A DNA stretch of 64,000 nucleotides from Cryobacterium ruanii (GTDB lineage Bacteria; Actinomycetota; Actinomycetes; Actinomycetales; Microbacteriaceae). The notes under the pieces were generated by a model. That model saw only the letters and a program-made list of their open reading frames with translations, did not search any database and was not told where the DNA came from. Position numbers and translations under genes: made by a program. This document shows, one piece after another, positions 46,573-57,400 of the stretch. The DNA is taken from the NCBI RefSeq assembly GCF_004404055.1, contig NZ_SOHK01000001.1, positions 45,347 to 109,346 of the forward strand, written 5' to 3'. Positions within the stretch are counted from its first letter, which is position 1; each line of letters begins with the position of its first letter.

Positions 46573-47441
46573 GCACCACTGAAATTCTGGGAACCATTGG
46601 CGAACTGCATGATCGCCTGGGTCAGGCCCGCGACCGCGCGGCGCTGACCGGCGGCGATAACCGTGTCGTGCTCGTGCCGACCATGGGTGCCCTGCACGCC
46701 GGACACCTCGCGCTCGTGCGGCGGGCGCACGCGCTCGGCGGCATCGTGGTGGTATCGATCTTTGTGAACCCGCTGCAGTTCGGCGCCGGCGAAGACCTCG
46801 ACCGGTATCCGCGAACCCTCGCCGCCGACCTCGCCGCTCTCGAGGCCGAGAACATATCGTTCGTGTTCGCGCCGGATGCTCGAGAAATGTACCCGAGCGG
46901 CGCGAGTGACACCCGGGTTACCGCCGGCGCGGTCGGTTCCCTCTACGAGGGGGCTGCGCGCCCCGGCCACTTCGACGGCATGCTCACCGTCGTGGCGAAG
47001 TTGCTGGGCATCGTGACGCCGGACGCCGCGGTGTTCGGCCAGAAGGACGGCCAACAAGCTTTCCTCGTGCAGCGAATGGTCACCGATCTCAATGTGCCTA
47101 CGGCCATCGACGTCGTCGACACCGTGCGCGAGCCGAGCGGGCTGGCCCTGTCCAGCCGCAACCGCTATCTCGACGATGCCCAGCACTCGGCGGCGCAGGC
47201 TTTGTTCGCCGGGCTCACCGCGGCTGCCGATGCGGCGTACGCCGGCCCGGCTGCCGCCCTCAGCGCGGCGCAGGCGCGCATCGACGCCCAGTCGCTGGTT
47301 AAACTGGACTATCTCGTGATCGTGCACCCGGAAACTTTTCTCGCGGTGCCGAGCGACTATCGCGGGCCGGCCCGGATGCTCGTGGCCGCGCGGGTCGGTA
47401 CCACCCGACTGATCGACAACGTGTCGATCAGTCTCGGGTGA
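46569..47441 (+). CDS. panC: pantothenate synthetase
   Basis: Condenses pantoate and beta-alanine using ATP, 290 residues. The HxGH-type nucleotide motif is MGALHAGHLALV near residue 38. FVNPLQFGAGEDLDRYPR, FGQKDGQQAFLVQRMV and the KMSKS-equivalent LALSSRNRYLDD near 193 are present. Last of the overlapping chain that began at folE, ending 49 bases before lysS. Confidence 0.95.
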   Translation: MSTTEILGTIGELHDRLGQARDRAALTGGDNRVVLVPTMGALHAGHLALVRRAHALGGIVVVSIFVNPLQFGAGEDLDRYPRTLAADLAALEAENISFVFAPDAREMYPSGASDTRVTAGAVGSLYEGAARPGHFDGMLTVVAKLLGIVTPDAAVFGQKDGQQAFLVQRMVTDLNVPTAIDVVDTVREPSGLALSSRNRYLDDAQHSAAQALFAGLTAAADAAYAGPAAALSAAQARIDAQSLVKLDYLVIVHPETFLAVPSDYRGPARMLVAARVGTTRLIDNVSISLG

Positions 47442-47490
47442 GGCGCAGCATCCGCTTTATTGTGAACAGACAGCACCAACGGAGAACCAG

Positions 47491-49026
47491 ATGAGCCAGA
47501 ACACCCCGCCAATGATTGCCCAGGCCTTGCCCGACGATGCTTTCTCCGACGCGGAGATGAACGAGCAGAAGGCCGTGCGCCTCGGCAAACGCGACCGCCT
47601 GAACGCGGCCGCCGCGAGTCCGGCCGGCGGCGCCTACCCGGTGTCGGTTCCGGTCACCCACACCATTCCAGCCGTGCGCGCCGAATTCGGCGCTCTCGAA
47701 GCGGATGCCGTCACCGGCGTCACCGTCGGCCTGGCTGGCCGCATCGTGCACCTGCGCAACACCGGCAAGCTGTGCTTCGCGAGCCTGCAGAGCGGCGACG
47801 GCACCCGTATCCAGGCCATGGTCTCGCTTGCGGCCGTCGGTGAGGATTCCCTCGCCGCCTGGAAAGACCTCGTCGACCTCGGCGATCACCTGTTCGTCAC
47901 CGGTGAGGTCATCTCCAGTCGTCGTGGCGAACTGTCGGTCATGGTCTCCGATTGGCAGGTCGCCGCGAAGGCGTTGCTGCCGCTGCCCAACCTGCACTCC
48001 GAGCTCAGCGAAGAGACCCGAGTGCGCAGCCGCTACCTCGACCTGATCAGCCGCGAGCAGGCCCGCACCAACGTGTTGTCCCGTTCACGGGCCGTGGCGA
48101 GCCTGCGCAGGACCTTCACCGACCTCGAGTTCATCGAAATCGAAACGCCGATGCTGCAGGTGATGCACGGAGGGGCATCCGCCCGCCCGTTCCAGACCCA
48201 CAGCAACGCCTTCGACACCGAATTGTTCCTGCGCATCGCGCCCGAACTGTTTCTGAAGCGAGCCGTGGTCGGCGGCATCGACCGGGTCTACGAGATCAAC
48301 CGCAACTTTCGCAACGAGGGCGCCGACTCGACGCACTCGCCCGAGTTTGCGATGCTCGAGGCCTATGAGGCCTACGGTGACTACAACTCCATCGCCGACC
48401 TCACCCAGAAGTTGATCCAGGATGCGGCGTTCGCGATCGCCGGGTCGCACGTGGTGACCTGGGCTGACGGCACCCTGTTCGACCTCGGCGGCGACTGGGA
48501 CCGCATCGGAATGTATGACAGCCTCTCGGCGGCCGCCGGCATCGTGATCACGCCGGAGACGCCGCTCGCCGAGCTCGTCGCGCTCGCCGCCCGCGAGGGT
48601 ATCGAGATCGACCACCCCATCCACGGCAAGTACGTCGAAGAGCTGTGGGAGCACTTCGTCAAGGGCGACCTGGTGCGCCCGACCTTCGTCATGGACTTTC
48701 CAATCGATACGAGCCCGCTCGTGCGCGGTCACCGCTCAGTGGCCGGTGTGGTCGAGAAGTGGGACCTCTACGTTCGCGGCTTTGAACTGGCCACCGGTTA
48801 CTCCGAGCTCGTGGACCCGGTCGTGCAGCGCGAACGCTTCATCGAACAGGCCAGCCTTGCCGCCGGGGGAGACCCGGAGGCCATGCGCCTCGACGAAGAA
48901 TTTCTGCGCGCACTCGAGTACGGTATGCCGCCGACCGGCGGTATGGGCATGGGCATCGACCGCATGCTCATGGCGCTGACCGGCCTCGGTATTCGCGAAA
49001 CGATTCTGTTTCCTTTGGTGAAGTAA
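47491..49026 (+). CDS. lysS: lysyl-tRNA synthetase, class II
   Basis: 511 residues. The N-terminal OB-fold anticodon-binding domain includes VHLRNTGKLCFASLQSGDG. The class II core has motif 2 NRNFRNEGADSTHSPEFAML near residue 270 and motif 3 GMGMGIDRMLMALTG near 490. A GGAG precedes the ATG. The stop overlaps the start of a small membrane-protein gene (TAATG). Confidence 0.95.
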   Translation: MSQNTPPMIAQALPDDAFSDAEMNEQKAVRLGKRDRLNAAAASPAGGAYPVSVPVTHTIPAVRAEFGALEADAVTGVTVGLAGRIVHLRNTGKLCFASLQSGDGTRIQAMVSLAAVGEDSLAAWKDLVDLGDHLFVTGEVISSRRGELSVMVSDWQVAAKALLPLPNLHSELSEETRVRSRYLDLISREQARTNVLSRSRAVASLRRTFTDLEFIEIETPMLQVMHGGASARPFQTHSNAFDTELFLRIAPELFLKRAVVGGIDRVYEINRNFRNEGADSTHSPEFAMLEAYEAYGDYNSIADLTQKLIQDAAFAIAGSHVVTWADGTLFDLGGDWDRIGMYDSLSAAAGIVITPETPLAELVALAAREGIEIDHPIHGKYVEELWEHFVKGDLVRPTFVMDFPIDTSPLVRGHRSVAGVVEKWDLYVRGFELATGYSELVDPVVQRERFIEQASLAAGGDPEAMRLDEEFLRALEYGMPPTGGMGMGIDRMLMALTGLGIRETILFPLVK

Positions 49027-49172
49027 TGGGATACCTGCCCGACGACGTGCTGAAGCCCGATAAGGGCGGACGCAAGCCGCCGTCGATGAACCGCATCGCG
49101 CTCTGGGTGATCATCGGAGGCGTTGGCGTCTACTACCTGGGTAGCGGCATCATCGGTCTGCTCGGCAAGTAG
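49026..49172 (+). CDS. small single-pass membrane protein, 48 residues
   Basis: The ATG overlaps the lysS stop as TAATG. The protein has a polar lysine- and proline-rich N-terminus (YLPDDVLKPDKGGRKPPS) and one helix, IALWVIIGGVGVYYLGSGII. The overlap, codon use and clean hydrophobic segment support a real gene. Function is unknown. Confidence 0.65.
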   Translation: MGYLPDDVLKPDKGGRKPPSMNRIALWVIIGGVGVYYLGSGIIGLLGK

Positions 49173-49206
49173 CTGCTCTCCCAGTCTTTGCGCGTAAGCT
49201 GACCCC

Positions 49207-49386
49207 GTGATTGAGAACTATTGGGGTAACGCGCTTTTTTCGGTCGTACCCACCATTGCGCTTGGCCTGATGTTCTGGCTGATGCTGCGCTCGATCCTGC
49301 GCGCCGACCGCATCGAGCGCAAGGTGTACGCCCAAATCGAAGCCGAAGAACGCGCCCGGCTCGGTCTCGACAAACCCGTCACTTAA
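49207..49386 (+). CDS. small membrane protein, 59 residues
   Basis: A GTG start, one helix (LFSVVPTIALGLMFWLMLRS) and a charged amphipathic tail, ending six bases before cls. Strong codon bias and close packing support it. It may form a unit with cardiolipin synthase. Function is unknown. Confidence 0.65.
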   Translation: MIENYWGNALFSVVPTIALGLMFWLMLRSILRADRIERKVYAQIEAEERARLGLDKPVT

Positions 49387-49392
49387 GTACGA

Positions 49393-50856
49393 ATGTTCGG
49401 CATCGACGGCCTGACCATCACCGTTCTGCTGGCCCTGATCGTCGATTTCTCCGTTCGAGCCGTGGCCGTTATTGTGGTGCCCCGCAACCGTCGCCCAATG
49501 TCGGGCATGGCCTGGTTGCTGACCATCTTCTTTGTCCCCTACCTCGGCGTGCTGTTGTTTCTACTGATCGGCTACCGCACGCTGCCGAAGAAGCGTCGGC
49601 TGATGCAGGATGAAATCAACAAGTTCATCCTCGACAGCACCGAGGGCATGGAGCTGGTGCGCCGCGACCATCCCTGGCCGAGCTGGCTGGAATCGGTCGT
49701 CGAACTCAACCGCAATCTTGGGGCGATGCCGCTCGTCGGCGACAATACCGCGAGTCTGATCGGTGAATACCAGGTGGCCTTCGACACCCTGATCGCCGAC
49801 ATCGACCAGGCCCAGAAATACGTGCACGTCGAGTTCTACATCCTCTCGCTCGATCACACCACCGCGCCGTTCTTCGACGCCCTCGAGCGCGCCCAGCAGC
49901 GCGGCGTGACCGTGCGGGTGCTGCTCGACCACATTCAGTCCATGCGCAAGCCCGGCTTTCGGCGAACCAAGAAACGACTGACGGATGCCGGTATCGCGTG
50001 GGAGCTCATGCTGCCGGTGCAGCCGTTCAAAGGCAAATGGCAACGACCCGACCTGCGCAACCATCGCAAGCTCCTCATCGTCGATGGCTTCGTGGGGTTC
50101 ATGGGATCGCAGAACATCATTGACCGCTCGTACAACATGAGAAGCAACATTCGGCGCGGCCTGCAGTGGAAAGACTTCATGACCCGGCTGGAAGGCCCGA
50201 TCGTGTCGGGGCTCAACGCGATCTTCATCACCGACTGGTACAGCGAGACGAACGAGCTGCTCACCCGCGATGTCGAGCCGGTGCATCCGCGGCCAGTGAC
50301 CGATGCCCTCGACTGTCAGGTGGTGCCGAGCGGACCCGGGTTCAAGGGCGAGAACAACCTGCGACTGTTCCTCGCGCTGCTGTACTACGCCCAGGACCGC
50401 ATCATTATCACGAGCCCGTACTTCGTGCCGGACGAATCGATCATGTACGCCATCACGACCGCCGTGCAGCGGGGGTTGCACGTGGAATTATTTGTGTCGG
50501 AGATCGGTGACCAGGCCGTCGTCTATCACGCGCAGCGTTCCTACTACGAGGAACTCCTGACCGCTGGCGTGCACATCTACATGTACAAGGCGCCGTACAT
50601 TCTGCACGCAAAGCACTTCACGATCGACGACGAGGTCGCCGTCGTCGGATCGAGCAACATGGACCAGCGGTCCTTCAGCCTCAACATGGAGGTGTCGCTT
50701 ATGGTGCGCGGGCCGTCGTTCGTGCGCAGCCTGCGCGCCATGGAAGACGAGAATCGGTTGAACAGCCGCGAGCTCACCCTCGAAGAATGGCGCAAGCAGC
50801 CGCTGCGCTCCACCATCCTCGACAACCTCGCCCGGCTCACCTCCGCCGTGCAGTAG
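49393..50856 (+). CDS. cls: cardiolipin synthase
   Basis: Phospholipase-D-superfamily enzyme that makes cardiolipin, 487 residues. Two N-terminal helices anchor it. The two HKD motifs are HRKLLIVDG near residue 225, followed by GSQNIIDR, and HAKHFTIDD near 405, followed by GSSNMDQRS. Both active sites look intact. Confidence 0.93.
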   Translation: MFGIDGLTITVLLALIVDFSVRAVAVIVVPRNRRPMSGMAWLLTIFFVPYLGVLLFLLIGYRTLPKKRRLMQDEINKFILDSTEGMELVRRDHPWPSWLESVVELNRNLGAMPLVGDNTASLIGEYQVAFDTLIADIDQAQKYVHVEFYILSLDHTTAPFFDALERAQQRGVTVRVLLDHIQSMRKPGFRRTKKRLTDAGIAWELMLPVQPFKGKWQRPDLRNHRKLLIVDGFVGFMGSQNIIDRSYNMRSNIRRGLQWKDFMTRLEGPIVSGLNAIFITDWYSETNELLTRDVEPVHPRPVTDALDCQVVPSGPGFKGENNLRLFLALLYYAQDRIIITSPYFVPDESIMYAITTAVQRGLHVELFVSEIGDQAVVYHAQRSYYEELLTAGVHIYMYKAPYILHAKHFTIDDEVAVVGSSNMDQRSFSLNMEVSLMVRGPSFVRSLRAMEDENRLNSRELTLEEWRKQPLRSTILDNLARLTSAVQ

Positions 50857-50867
50857 GGACCGGCGGG

Positions 50868-50902
50868 CGGATGCTGCGCGAAGGGGCCGCGCGCAGCATC
50901 CG
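50868..50902. terminator. 13-base-pair hairpin after cls
   Basis: CGGATGCTGCGCG pairs perfectly with its complement across a nine-base loop, 12 bases after the cls stop. A third GCAGCATCC copy, preceded by the same GAAGGGGCCG, follows at 50935-50957. It is probably the cls terminator, partly duplicated. Confidence 0.6.
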
Positions 50903-51050
50903 TAACGCGATGCAAATAAAAAAACTCGGGCACGAAGGGGCCGTACGCAGCATCCTTCACGCCTACGGCGAACATACACGCGCGAGCGGCGCAGGCTGGC
51001 TATTCTCGATGTAACGGCACCAACTGCCCTGGCGCCAAGGGAGCGATCAT

Positions 51051-53576
51051 ATGTTTGAAAGATTTACCGACCGAGCTCGTCGCGTCGTCGTTTTGGCCCA
51101 GGAAGAGGCCAAGATGCTCAACCACAACTACATCGGTACCGAGCATATTCTGCTCGGGCTGATTCACGAGGGTGAAGGCGTCGCCGCGAAGGCTCTTGAG
51201 AGCCTCGGCATCTCGCTGGACGCCGTGCGCGAGCAGGTTCAGGACATCATCGGTCAGGGGCAGCAGCAGCCCACCGGCCACATCCCCTTCACGCCGCGGG
51301 CGAAGAAGGTCCTTGAGTTGAGCCTGCGCGAAGCGCTGCAGCTCGGCCACAACTACATCGGTACCGAGCACATTCTGCTCGGCCTCATTCGCGAGGGTGA
51401 GGGCGTCGCCGCCCAGGTCCTCGTGAAGCTCGGCGCCGACCTAAACCGCGTGCGCCAGCAGGTCATCCAGCTTCTCTCCGGTTATCAGGGCAAGGAGCAG
51501 GTGCAGGTCGGCGCCAACGAGCAGGCGGCCAATACGGCCGGCAGCCAGGTGCTCGACCAGTTCGGTCGCAACCTCACCCAGATGGCCCGTGACAACAAAC
51601 TCGACCCGGTCATCGGGCGCGAGAAAGAAATCGAGCGGGTCATGCAGATCCTCTCGCGTCGCACCAAGAACAACCCCGTGCTGATCGGTGAGCCCGGCGT
51701 CGGCAAGACCGCCGTCGTCGAGGGGCTCGCACAGGCGATCGTCAAGGGCGATGTGCCCGAGACGCTGAAAGACAAGCAGCTCTACTCGCTCGACCTCGGG
51801 TCGCTCATCGCCGGAAGCCGCTACCGCGGTGACTTTGAAGAGCGCCTGAAGAAGGTCACGAAAGAGATCCGTACCCGCGGGGACATCATCGTCTTCATCG
51901 ACGAGATCCACACCCTGGTGGGTGCCGGAGCCGCTGAGGGCGCCATCGACGCTGCGTCGATCCTCAAGCCGCTCCTCGCTCGCGGTGAGCTGCAGACCAT
52001 CGGTGCGACCACCCTCGACGAATACCGCAAGCACTTCGAGAAGGATGCCGCCCTCGAGCGCCGCTTCCAGCCGATCCAAGTGAACGAGCCGTCACTGCCG
52101 CACACCATCAATATCCTCAAGGGACTGCGCGACCGCTACGAAGCGCACCACAAGGTGTCCATCACCGACGGCGCCCTCGTAGCTGCGGCGAACCTCGCCG
52201 ACCGCTACGTCTCCGACCGGTTCCTGCCCGACAAGGCCATCGACCTGATCGACGAGGCCGGCGCTCGGCTGCGCCTTTCGATTCTGTCGTCGCCGCCCGA
52301 GCTGCGCGAATTCGACGAGAAGATCGCCGTGGTGCGTGCCGCGAAGGAACTCGCCATTGAAGAGCAGGACTTCGAGAAGGCCGCTGGGCTGCGCGACGAG
52401 GAGAAGAACCTCCTCGGCGAGCGTCTGCGCCTCGAGAAGAAGTGGAAGAGTGGCGACGTCAAGACCACCGCGGTCGTCGACGAAGGCCTCATCGCCGAAG
52501 TGCTTGCCCAGGCCACCGGTATTCCGGTCTTCAAGCTCACCGAAGAAGAGTCCTCCCGGCTCGTCTTCATGGAAAAGGCTCTGCACCAGCGTGTCATCGG
52601 TCAGGAAGAGGCCATCTCGGCGCTGGCCAAGACCATCCGCCGCACCCGGGCCGGTTTGAAGGACCCCAAGCGTCCTTCCGGGTCCTTCGTCTTCGCCGGT
52701 CCCACCGGGGTCGGAAAGACGGAGCTCGCCAAGGCACTCGCCGAGTTCCTGTTCGACGATGAAGCGGCCATGATCTCCCTCGACATGAGTGAGTACGGCG
52801 AGAAGCACACCGTGTCACGCCTGTTCGGTGCTCCTCCCGGGTTCGTCGGCTTCGAAGAGGGCGGCCAGCTCACCGAGAAGGTGCGCCGCAAGCCGTTCTC
52901 CGTAGTGCTGTTCGATGAGATCGAGAAGGCCCACCCCGACATCTTCAACTCCCTGCTCCAGATTCTGGAAGAGGGCCGGTTGACGGATGGCCAGGGTCGC
53001 GTCGTCGACTTCAAGAACACCGTCATCATCATGACCACCAACCTCGGCACCAAGGACATCTCGGGCGGACCGGTCGGCTTCCAGCTCGAAGGCGACAGCA
53101 CCACCGGGTACGAGCGTATGGCCGGCAAGGTGAAAGACGAGCTGAAGAAGCACTTCAAGCCGGAGTTCCTCAACCGCGTGGACGAGATCATCGTGTTCCC
53201 GCAGCTGACCAAGCCCGAGCTACTTCAGATCGTCGACCTCTTCATCAAGCGTCTGGGCGCGCGTCTGCTCGACCGCGACATGACCGTCGAGGTCACCGTT
53301 TCGGCGAAGGAACACCTGATCGAGGTCGGATTCGACCCGACGCTCGGTGCTCGCCCGTTGCGCCGCGCCATCCAGCGCGAGGTGGAGGACCGCCTGTCGG
53401 AGAAAATTCTGCAGGGCGAGCTCAACGCCGGTGACCACGTGCACGTGGACTACGTCGATGGGGCATACGTCTTCACCACAACGACGCGGGTCGACCCGGT
53501 CGGTGTCGGAGTGAACACGTCCGCTGCGATCGGCACCGGTCCGGCGACGCCCGACCTCGCCATCACGAGCGACTAG
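51051..53576 (+). CDS. clpC: ClpC ATPase of the Clp protease
   Basis: Hsp100 unfoldase, 841 residues. Two Clp-N repeats occupy residues 1-150, with the duplicated [17 protein letters not shown]-1 has [16 protein letters not shown] near 217. The UVR linker [17 protein letters not shown] lies near 440. AAA-2 has [17 protein letters not shown] near 555 and the D2-small domain. It partners ClpP in protein quality control. GGGAG precedes the ATG. No ClgR or CIRCE site was identified with confidence upstream. Confidence 0.96.
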   Translation: MFERFTDRARRVVVLAQEEAKMLNHNYIGTEHILLGLIHEGEGVAAKALESLGISLDAVREQVQDIIGQGQQQPTGHIPFTPRAKKVLELSLREALQLGHNYIGTEHILLGLIREGEGVAAQVLVKLGADLNRVRQQVIQLLSGYQGKEQVQVGANEQAANTAGSQVLDQFGRNLTQMARDNKLDPVIGREKEIERVMQILSRRTKNNPVLIGEPGVGKTAVVEGLAQAIVKGDVPETLKDKQLYSLDLGSLIAGSRYRGDFEERLKKVTKEIRTRGDIIVFIDEIHTLVGAGAAEGAIDAASILKPLLARGELQTIGATTLDEYRKHFEKDAALERRFQPIQVNEPSLPHTINILKGLRDRYEAHHKVSITDGALVAAANLADRYVSDRFLPDKAIDLIDEAGARLRLSILSSPPELREFDEKIAVVRAAKELAIEEQDFEKAAGLRDEEKNLLGERLRLEKKWKSGDVKTTAVVDEGLIAEVLAQATGIPVFKLTEEESSRLVFMEKALHQRVIGQEEAISALAKTIRRTRAGLKDPKRPSGSFVFAGPTGVGKTELAKALAEFLFDDEAAMISLDMSEYGEKHTVSRLFGAPPGFVGFEEGGQLTEKVRRKPFSVVLFDEIEKAHPDIFNSLLQILEEGRLTDGQGRVVDFKNTVIIMTTNLGTKDISGGPVGFQLEGDSTTGYERMAGKVKDELKKHFKPEFLNRVDEIIVFPQLTKPELLQIVDLFIKRLGARLLDRDMTVEVTVSAKEHLIEVGFDPTLGARPLRRAIQREVEDRLSEKILQGELNAGDHVHVDYVDGAYVFTTTTRVDPVGVGVNTSAAIGTGPATPDLAITSD

Positions 53577-53582
53577 CAGTTA

Positions 53583-53626
53583 CACAGAAAGGGCCCGGCA
53601 GACTCGTCTGCCGGGCCCTTTCTGTG
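53583..53626. terminator. intrinsic terminator after clpC
   Basis: A perfect 44-base palindrome with a 21-base-pair stem, centred on ACTCGT, begins six bases after the clpC stop. The descending arm contains CCTTTCTG. It is among the strongest hairpins in the window. Confidence 0.85.
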
Positions 53627-53681
53627 CCCTCACTAGACTGGTGGTTTGATCCCGAAGTATGCGAGAGAAGGGCCGCGTGGC

Positions 53682-54248
53682 GTGACCGCACCGCACCAGA
53701 CAGCACCGGAACAGCCCGAACTGGAATATTCGGTGCGCCGGGCCCGCACCAGCGATGTGCCCGGCATCGAAGCACTCGTCGAACCGCTTGTGCAACAGCG
53801 CATTCTGCTCGGCAAGGACCGCGTCGTTTTCTATGAGGCGGTGCAGGAATTTCGGGTGGCCGTGGACTCTTCCGGCCGGCTGGTCGGCTGTGGCGCCCTG
53901 CACGTCATGTGGGAGGACCTCGGCGAAGTGCGCACTCTCGCCGTCGACGCCGAGTGGCTCGGCCGCGGCGTCGGGTACTCCATCATGAGACGCCTCGAAG
54001 CGGATGCCCGCGACCTCGGCCTGAGCAGATTGTTCTGCCTCACCTTCGAGGTGGGGTTCTTCACCCGCAACGGGTTTACCGACATGGGCACCGAAACCGT
54101 CGACCCGGCCGTCTACGCCGAGCTCGTGCGCTCGCCCGATGAGGGCGTCGCTGAGTTTCTCGACCTGGCCCGGGTGAAGCCGAACACGCTCGGCAATACC
54201 CGCATGGTGAAGCGCTTGAACTCGGAAATTTGCGCCGAATCGGCCTGA
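53682..54248 (+). CDS. GNAT acetyltransferase, ArgA-like amino-acid N-acetyltransferase
   Basis: 188-residue GNAT-fold protein. Motif VRRARTSDVPGIEALV opens it, and the acetyl-CoA loop is LGRGVGYSIMRRLEADA near residue 100. LFCLTFEVGFFTRNGF, conserved in ArgA-type N-acetylglutamate synthases of actinobacteria, follows. This suggests the first step of arginine synthesis, but a general acetyltransferase is possible. GTG 53682 is chosen over the TTG at 53646 on protein content and an AGAAGGG upstream. Confidence 0.8.
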   Translation: MTAPHQTAPEQPELEYSVRRARTSDVPGIEALVEPLVQQRILLGKDRVVFYEAVQEFRVAVDSSGRLVGCGALHVMWEDLGEVRTLAVDAEWLGRGVGYSIMRRLEADARDLGLSRLFCLTFEVGFFTRNGFTDMGTETVDPAVYAELVRSPDEGVAEFLDLARVKPNTLGNTRMVKRLNSEICAESA

Positions 54249-54421
54249 TCGTGGCTTAAAGCCTTGCTCATACGAGCAAAATACACGGAGTTTACCCCCC
54301 GGACACGGGCCGTCGATAGGCTGCGATGTATTGCACCTGCCGCAGTTTGGGCCGGGGAAACTCTCGACGGCACGACCCCGGGCGCAACGAGACACGCATC
54401 GTTCCATGAATGAGGAGATCC

Positions 54422-57400
54422 ATGTCATCCGCCGTCCGTAGCCGTACCAGGCTGGTTTTCGCCACACTTCTTGGGGTGAGCCTCGCGGCCGCTCCGCTCA
54501 TTGCCGTACCCGCCAGCGCCAACACCGCCGGAACCGGGGTTGTTATCAACGAGGCCTACCTGAACGGGGGGAGCTCGGGCGCGACCTACCTGAACAAGTT
54601 CGTCGAACTCTACAACCCGACGGACGCCGCAGTCTCGCTCGACGGCACCTCCATTCAGTACCGCTCCTCGGGGGGAACGTCGAACCCGACCGGGGTCGTC
54701 GCCCTGACCGGCACGATTGCCGCTGGCGGACATTATCTCGTGCAGGGCAGCTCGAACGCGTCCAACGGGGCGACCCTGCCCACGGCAGATGCCTCCTTTG
54801 GAACTTCTTTCGCTGCCGGCTCCGGCACGATCTTCTTCGCCGACCAGTCCACCGCGCTTATGGCGCCCGCCATCGGCTCGCTCACCGGGCAGACGGAGAT
54901 TCTCGACCTGATCGGCTACGGCAGCTCGAACACCTTCGAGGGAGCGGCCGCCACCGCGGCATCCGTCACCACCTCGGTGAACCGCACCGCCGGTGGTGAT
55001 ACACCGGCCGTCGACACCGACGTCAATGCCGCCGACTTCAGCGCGGCCGCCCCGACGCCAACGAACGCGGCCGGAGACACCGGCGCCCCGGTGGAACCCG
55101 ACCCGGACCCCGACCCGACCCCGGTGCCCGACGAACTGACCGCGATTGACGCGATCCAGGGCACCACCGGCACGAGCCCGCTCGCCGGAACGGTCGTCAA
55201 GACCTCCGGTGTCGTCACCGCGGCGTACCCGACCGGCGGTTTCAACGGTTTCTACCTGCAAACCGCCGCAACCGGCGGCAATCTGGATCTCGACAGCCAC
55301 ACCGCCTCGCACGGCGTCTTTGCGTACTCCAGCACGTCGACCGCCGACGTGAAGATCGGCGACCACGTGCAGGTCGTCGGTACCGTCGTGGAATTCTTCG
55401 GCATGACCGAGGTCACCTTCGGCACGGTGAACGACGTAACCCATCTCCCCGCCACCGACGTAGTGTCCCCGACCCCGGTCACCGTGCCGCTGCCGGTTAG
55501 CGCGGAGCAGCGCGAAACCCTCGAGGGCATGCTGCTCGCCCCGCAGGGCGACTTCACCGTCACCAGCAACTACACGACCAACCAGTACGCCGAAATCGGC
55601 CTCGCCGCCGGAACCACGCCGCTGGTCAATCCGAGTGTCACGGCACGGCCCGGCTCGACCGAATATCAGGGCGCTCTCGCGGAGAATGCCGGCCGCGCGG
55701 TCACCCTCGACGATGGGGCCACGACCAACTACCTCGCCGCCGCCAACCAGGGCAGCCCGGTCCCGTACCTCTCGACCACCGCACCGGTGCGTATCGGCGC
55801 CGCGGTGTCGTTCTTGTCGCCGGTCATTTTCGACTTTCGCAACGACACCTGGAAGTTTCAACCGACCACGGCCCTCGTCGCGGCCAACGCCGCGACGGTG
55901 CAGCCGGTGACCTTCGCCGACACCCGCACGAGCGCACCGGAGGACGTGGGTGGGGACATCCGTTTGGCTAGTTTCAACGTTCTGAACTACTTCTCGACCA
56001 CCGGTGACTCGCTCGCCGGCTGCCGCTACTACAGCGACCGGGCCGGCGTGCCGACCACGGTGAGCAGCGGATGCGCCGCCCGCGGCGCCGCCACCCAGCT
56101 CAGTTTCGAACGCCAGCAGGCCAAGATCGTCTCGGCGATCAACGCCCTCGACGCCGACGTCGTGTCGCTCGAGGAGATCGAGAACTCCGCCGCATTCGGC
56201 AAGGACCGCGACGATGCCCTCGGCAACCTGACCGCGGCCCTCAACACGGCTGCGGGCAGTGCGGTCTGGACGTTCGTGGCCTCGCCGGCCGCTCTTCCCG
56301 CCAGTGAAGACGTGATTCGCACCGCGTTCATCTACAAGCCCACCGCTGTCGAAACGGTGGGGGAGTCGGTCATTCTGACCGAATCCGTCGCGTTCAACGG
56401 GCGCGCACGTGAGCCGCTTGCGCAGGCATTCCAGCTCGTCGGAGACGATACGAGCAGCTTTCTCGCCATCGTGAACCACTTCAAGTCGAAGGGGTCCGGC
56501 ACGGGGGACAACGCCGACCAGGGCGACGGGCAGGGCGCCTCCAACCCGACGCGGGTTGAGCAGGCCACCGCGCTCGTAGCCTTCGCCGACCGGGTCAAGG
56601 CCGACTCCGGTATCGACCGAGTCTTTCTCACCGGTGACTTCAATGCCTACGACCTTGAAGATCCCATTCAGGTGCTGCTTGAAGCCGGCTACATCAATCA
56701 AGGAAGTAAGAGCGGAGAGTATACCTACGCCTTCGGCGGCACGGTCGGCTCACTGGACCACGTGTTCGCCTCGCCCGAGGCCGATGCAACGGTGAACGCC
56801 GTCGACGTCTGGAACATCAACTCGGTCGAGTCGGTCGCCCTGGAGTACAGCCGGTACAACAACAACGTGACCGACTTCTACGTCGCCGACGCATACCGGT
56901 CCTCTGACCACGACCCGGTCGTGCTGGGCCTGAACCTCGAGACGCCCACCGCGGTCGAACTCAACCTACTCAACATCAACGATTTTCACGGACGCATTGA
57001 CGCCAACACCGTCAAGTTCGCGGGAACCGTGGAACAGCTGCGCGCCGAGTACGGCGACGCAAACTCGCTGTTCCTCTCCGACGGCGACAACATCGGCGCC
57101 TCCCTCTTCGCGTCGGCATCCCAGAACGACCAGCCGACCATCGATGTTCTCAACGCCCTCGACCTCGCGGCCTCGGGCGTGGGCAACCACGAGTTCGACC
57201 AGGGCTTCGCTGACCTCACCGGTCGGGTGGCCGACGCGGCCAACTTCGACTACCTCGGGGCCAACGTCTACAACGCGGGCACGGAAACGCCCGCGATGCA
57301 GGAATACGCGCTCCTCGACGTGGCTGGCGTCACGGTCGGCGTGATCGGAGCCGTCACGGAAGAGACACCCACATTGGTCTCGCCCAACGGAATCGCGAAC

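Noticed and set aside
54425..56701. A 758-codon minus-strand open frame opposite the nuclease gene
   Set aside because: The Gly/Arg/Val-rich product has no domain, and the plus strand encodes clear enzyme motifs through the whole stretch.
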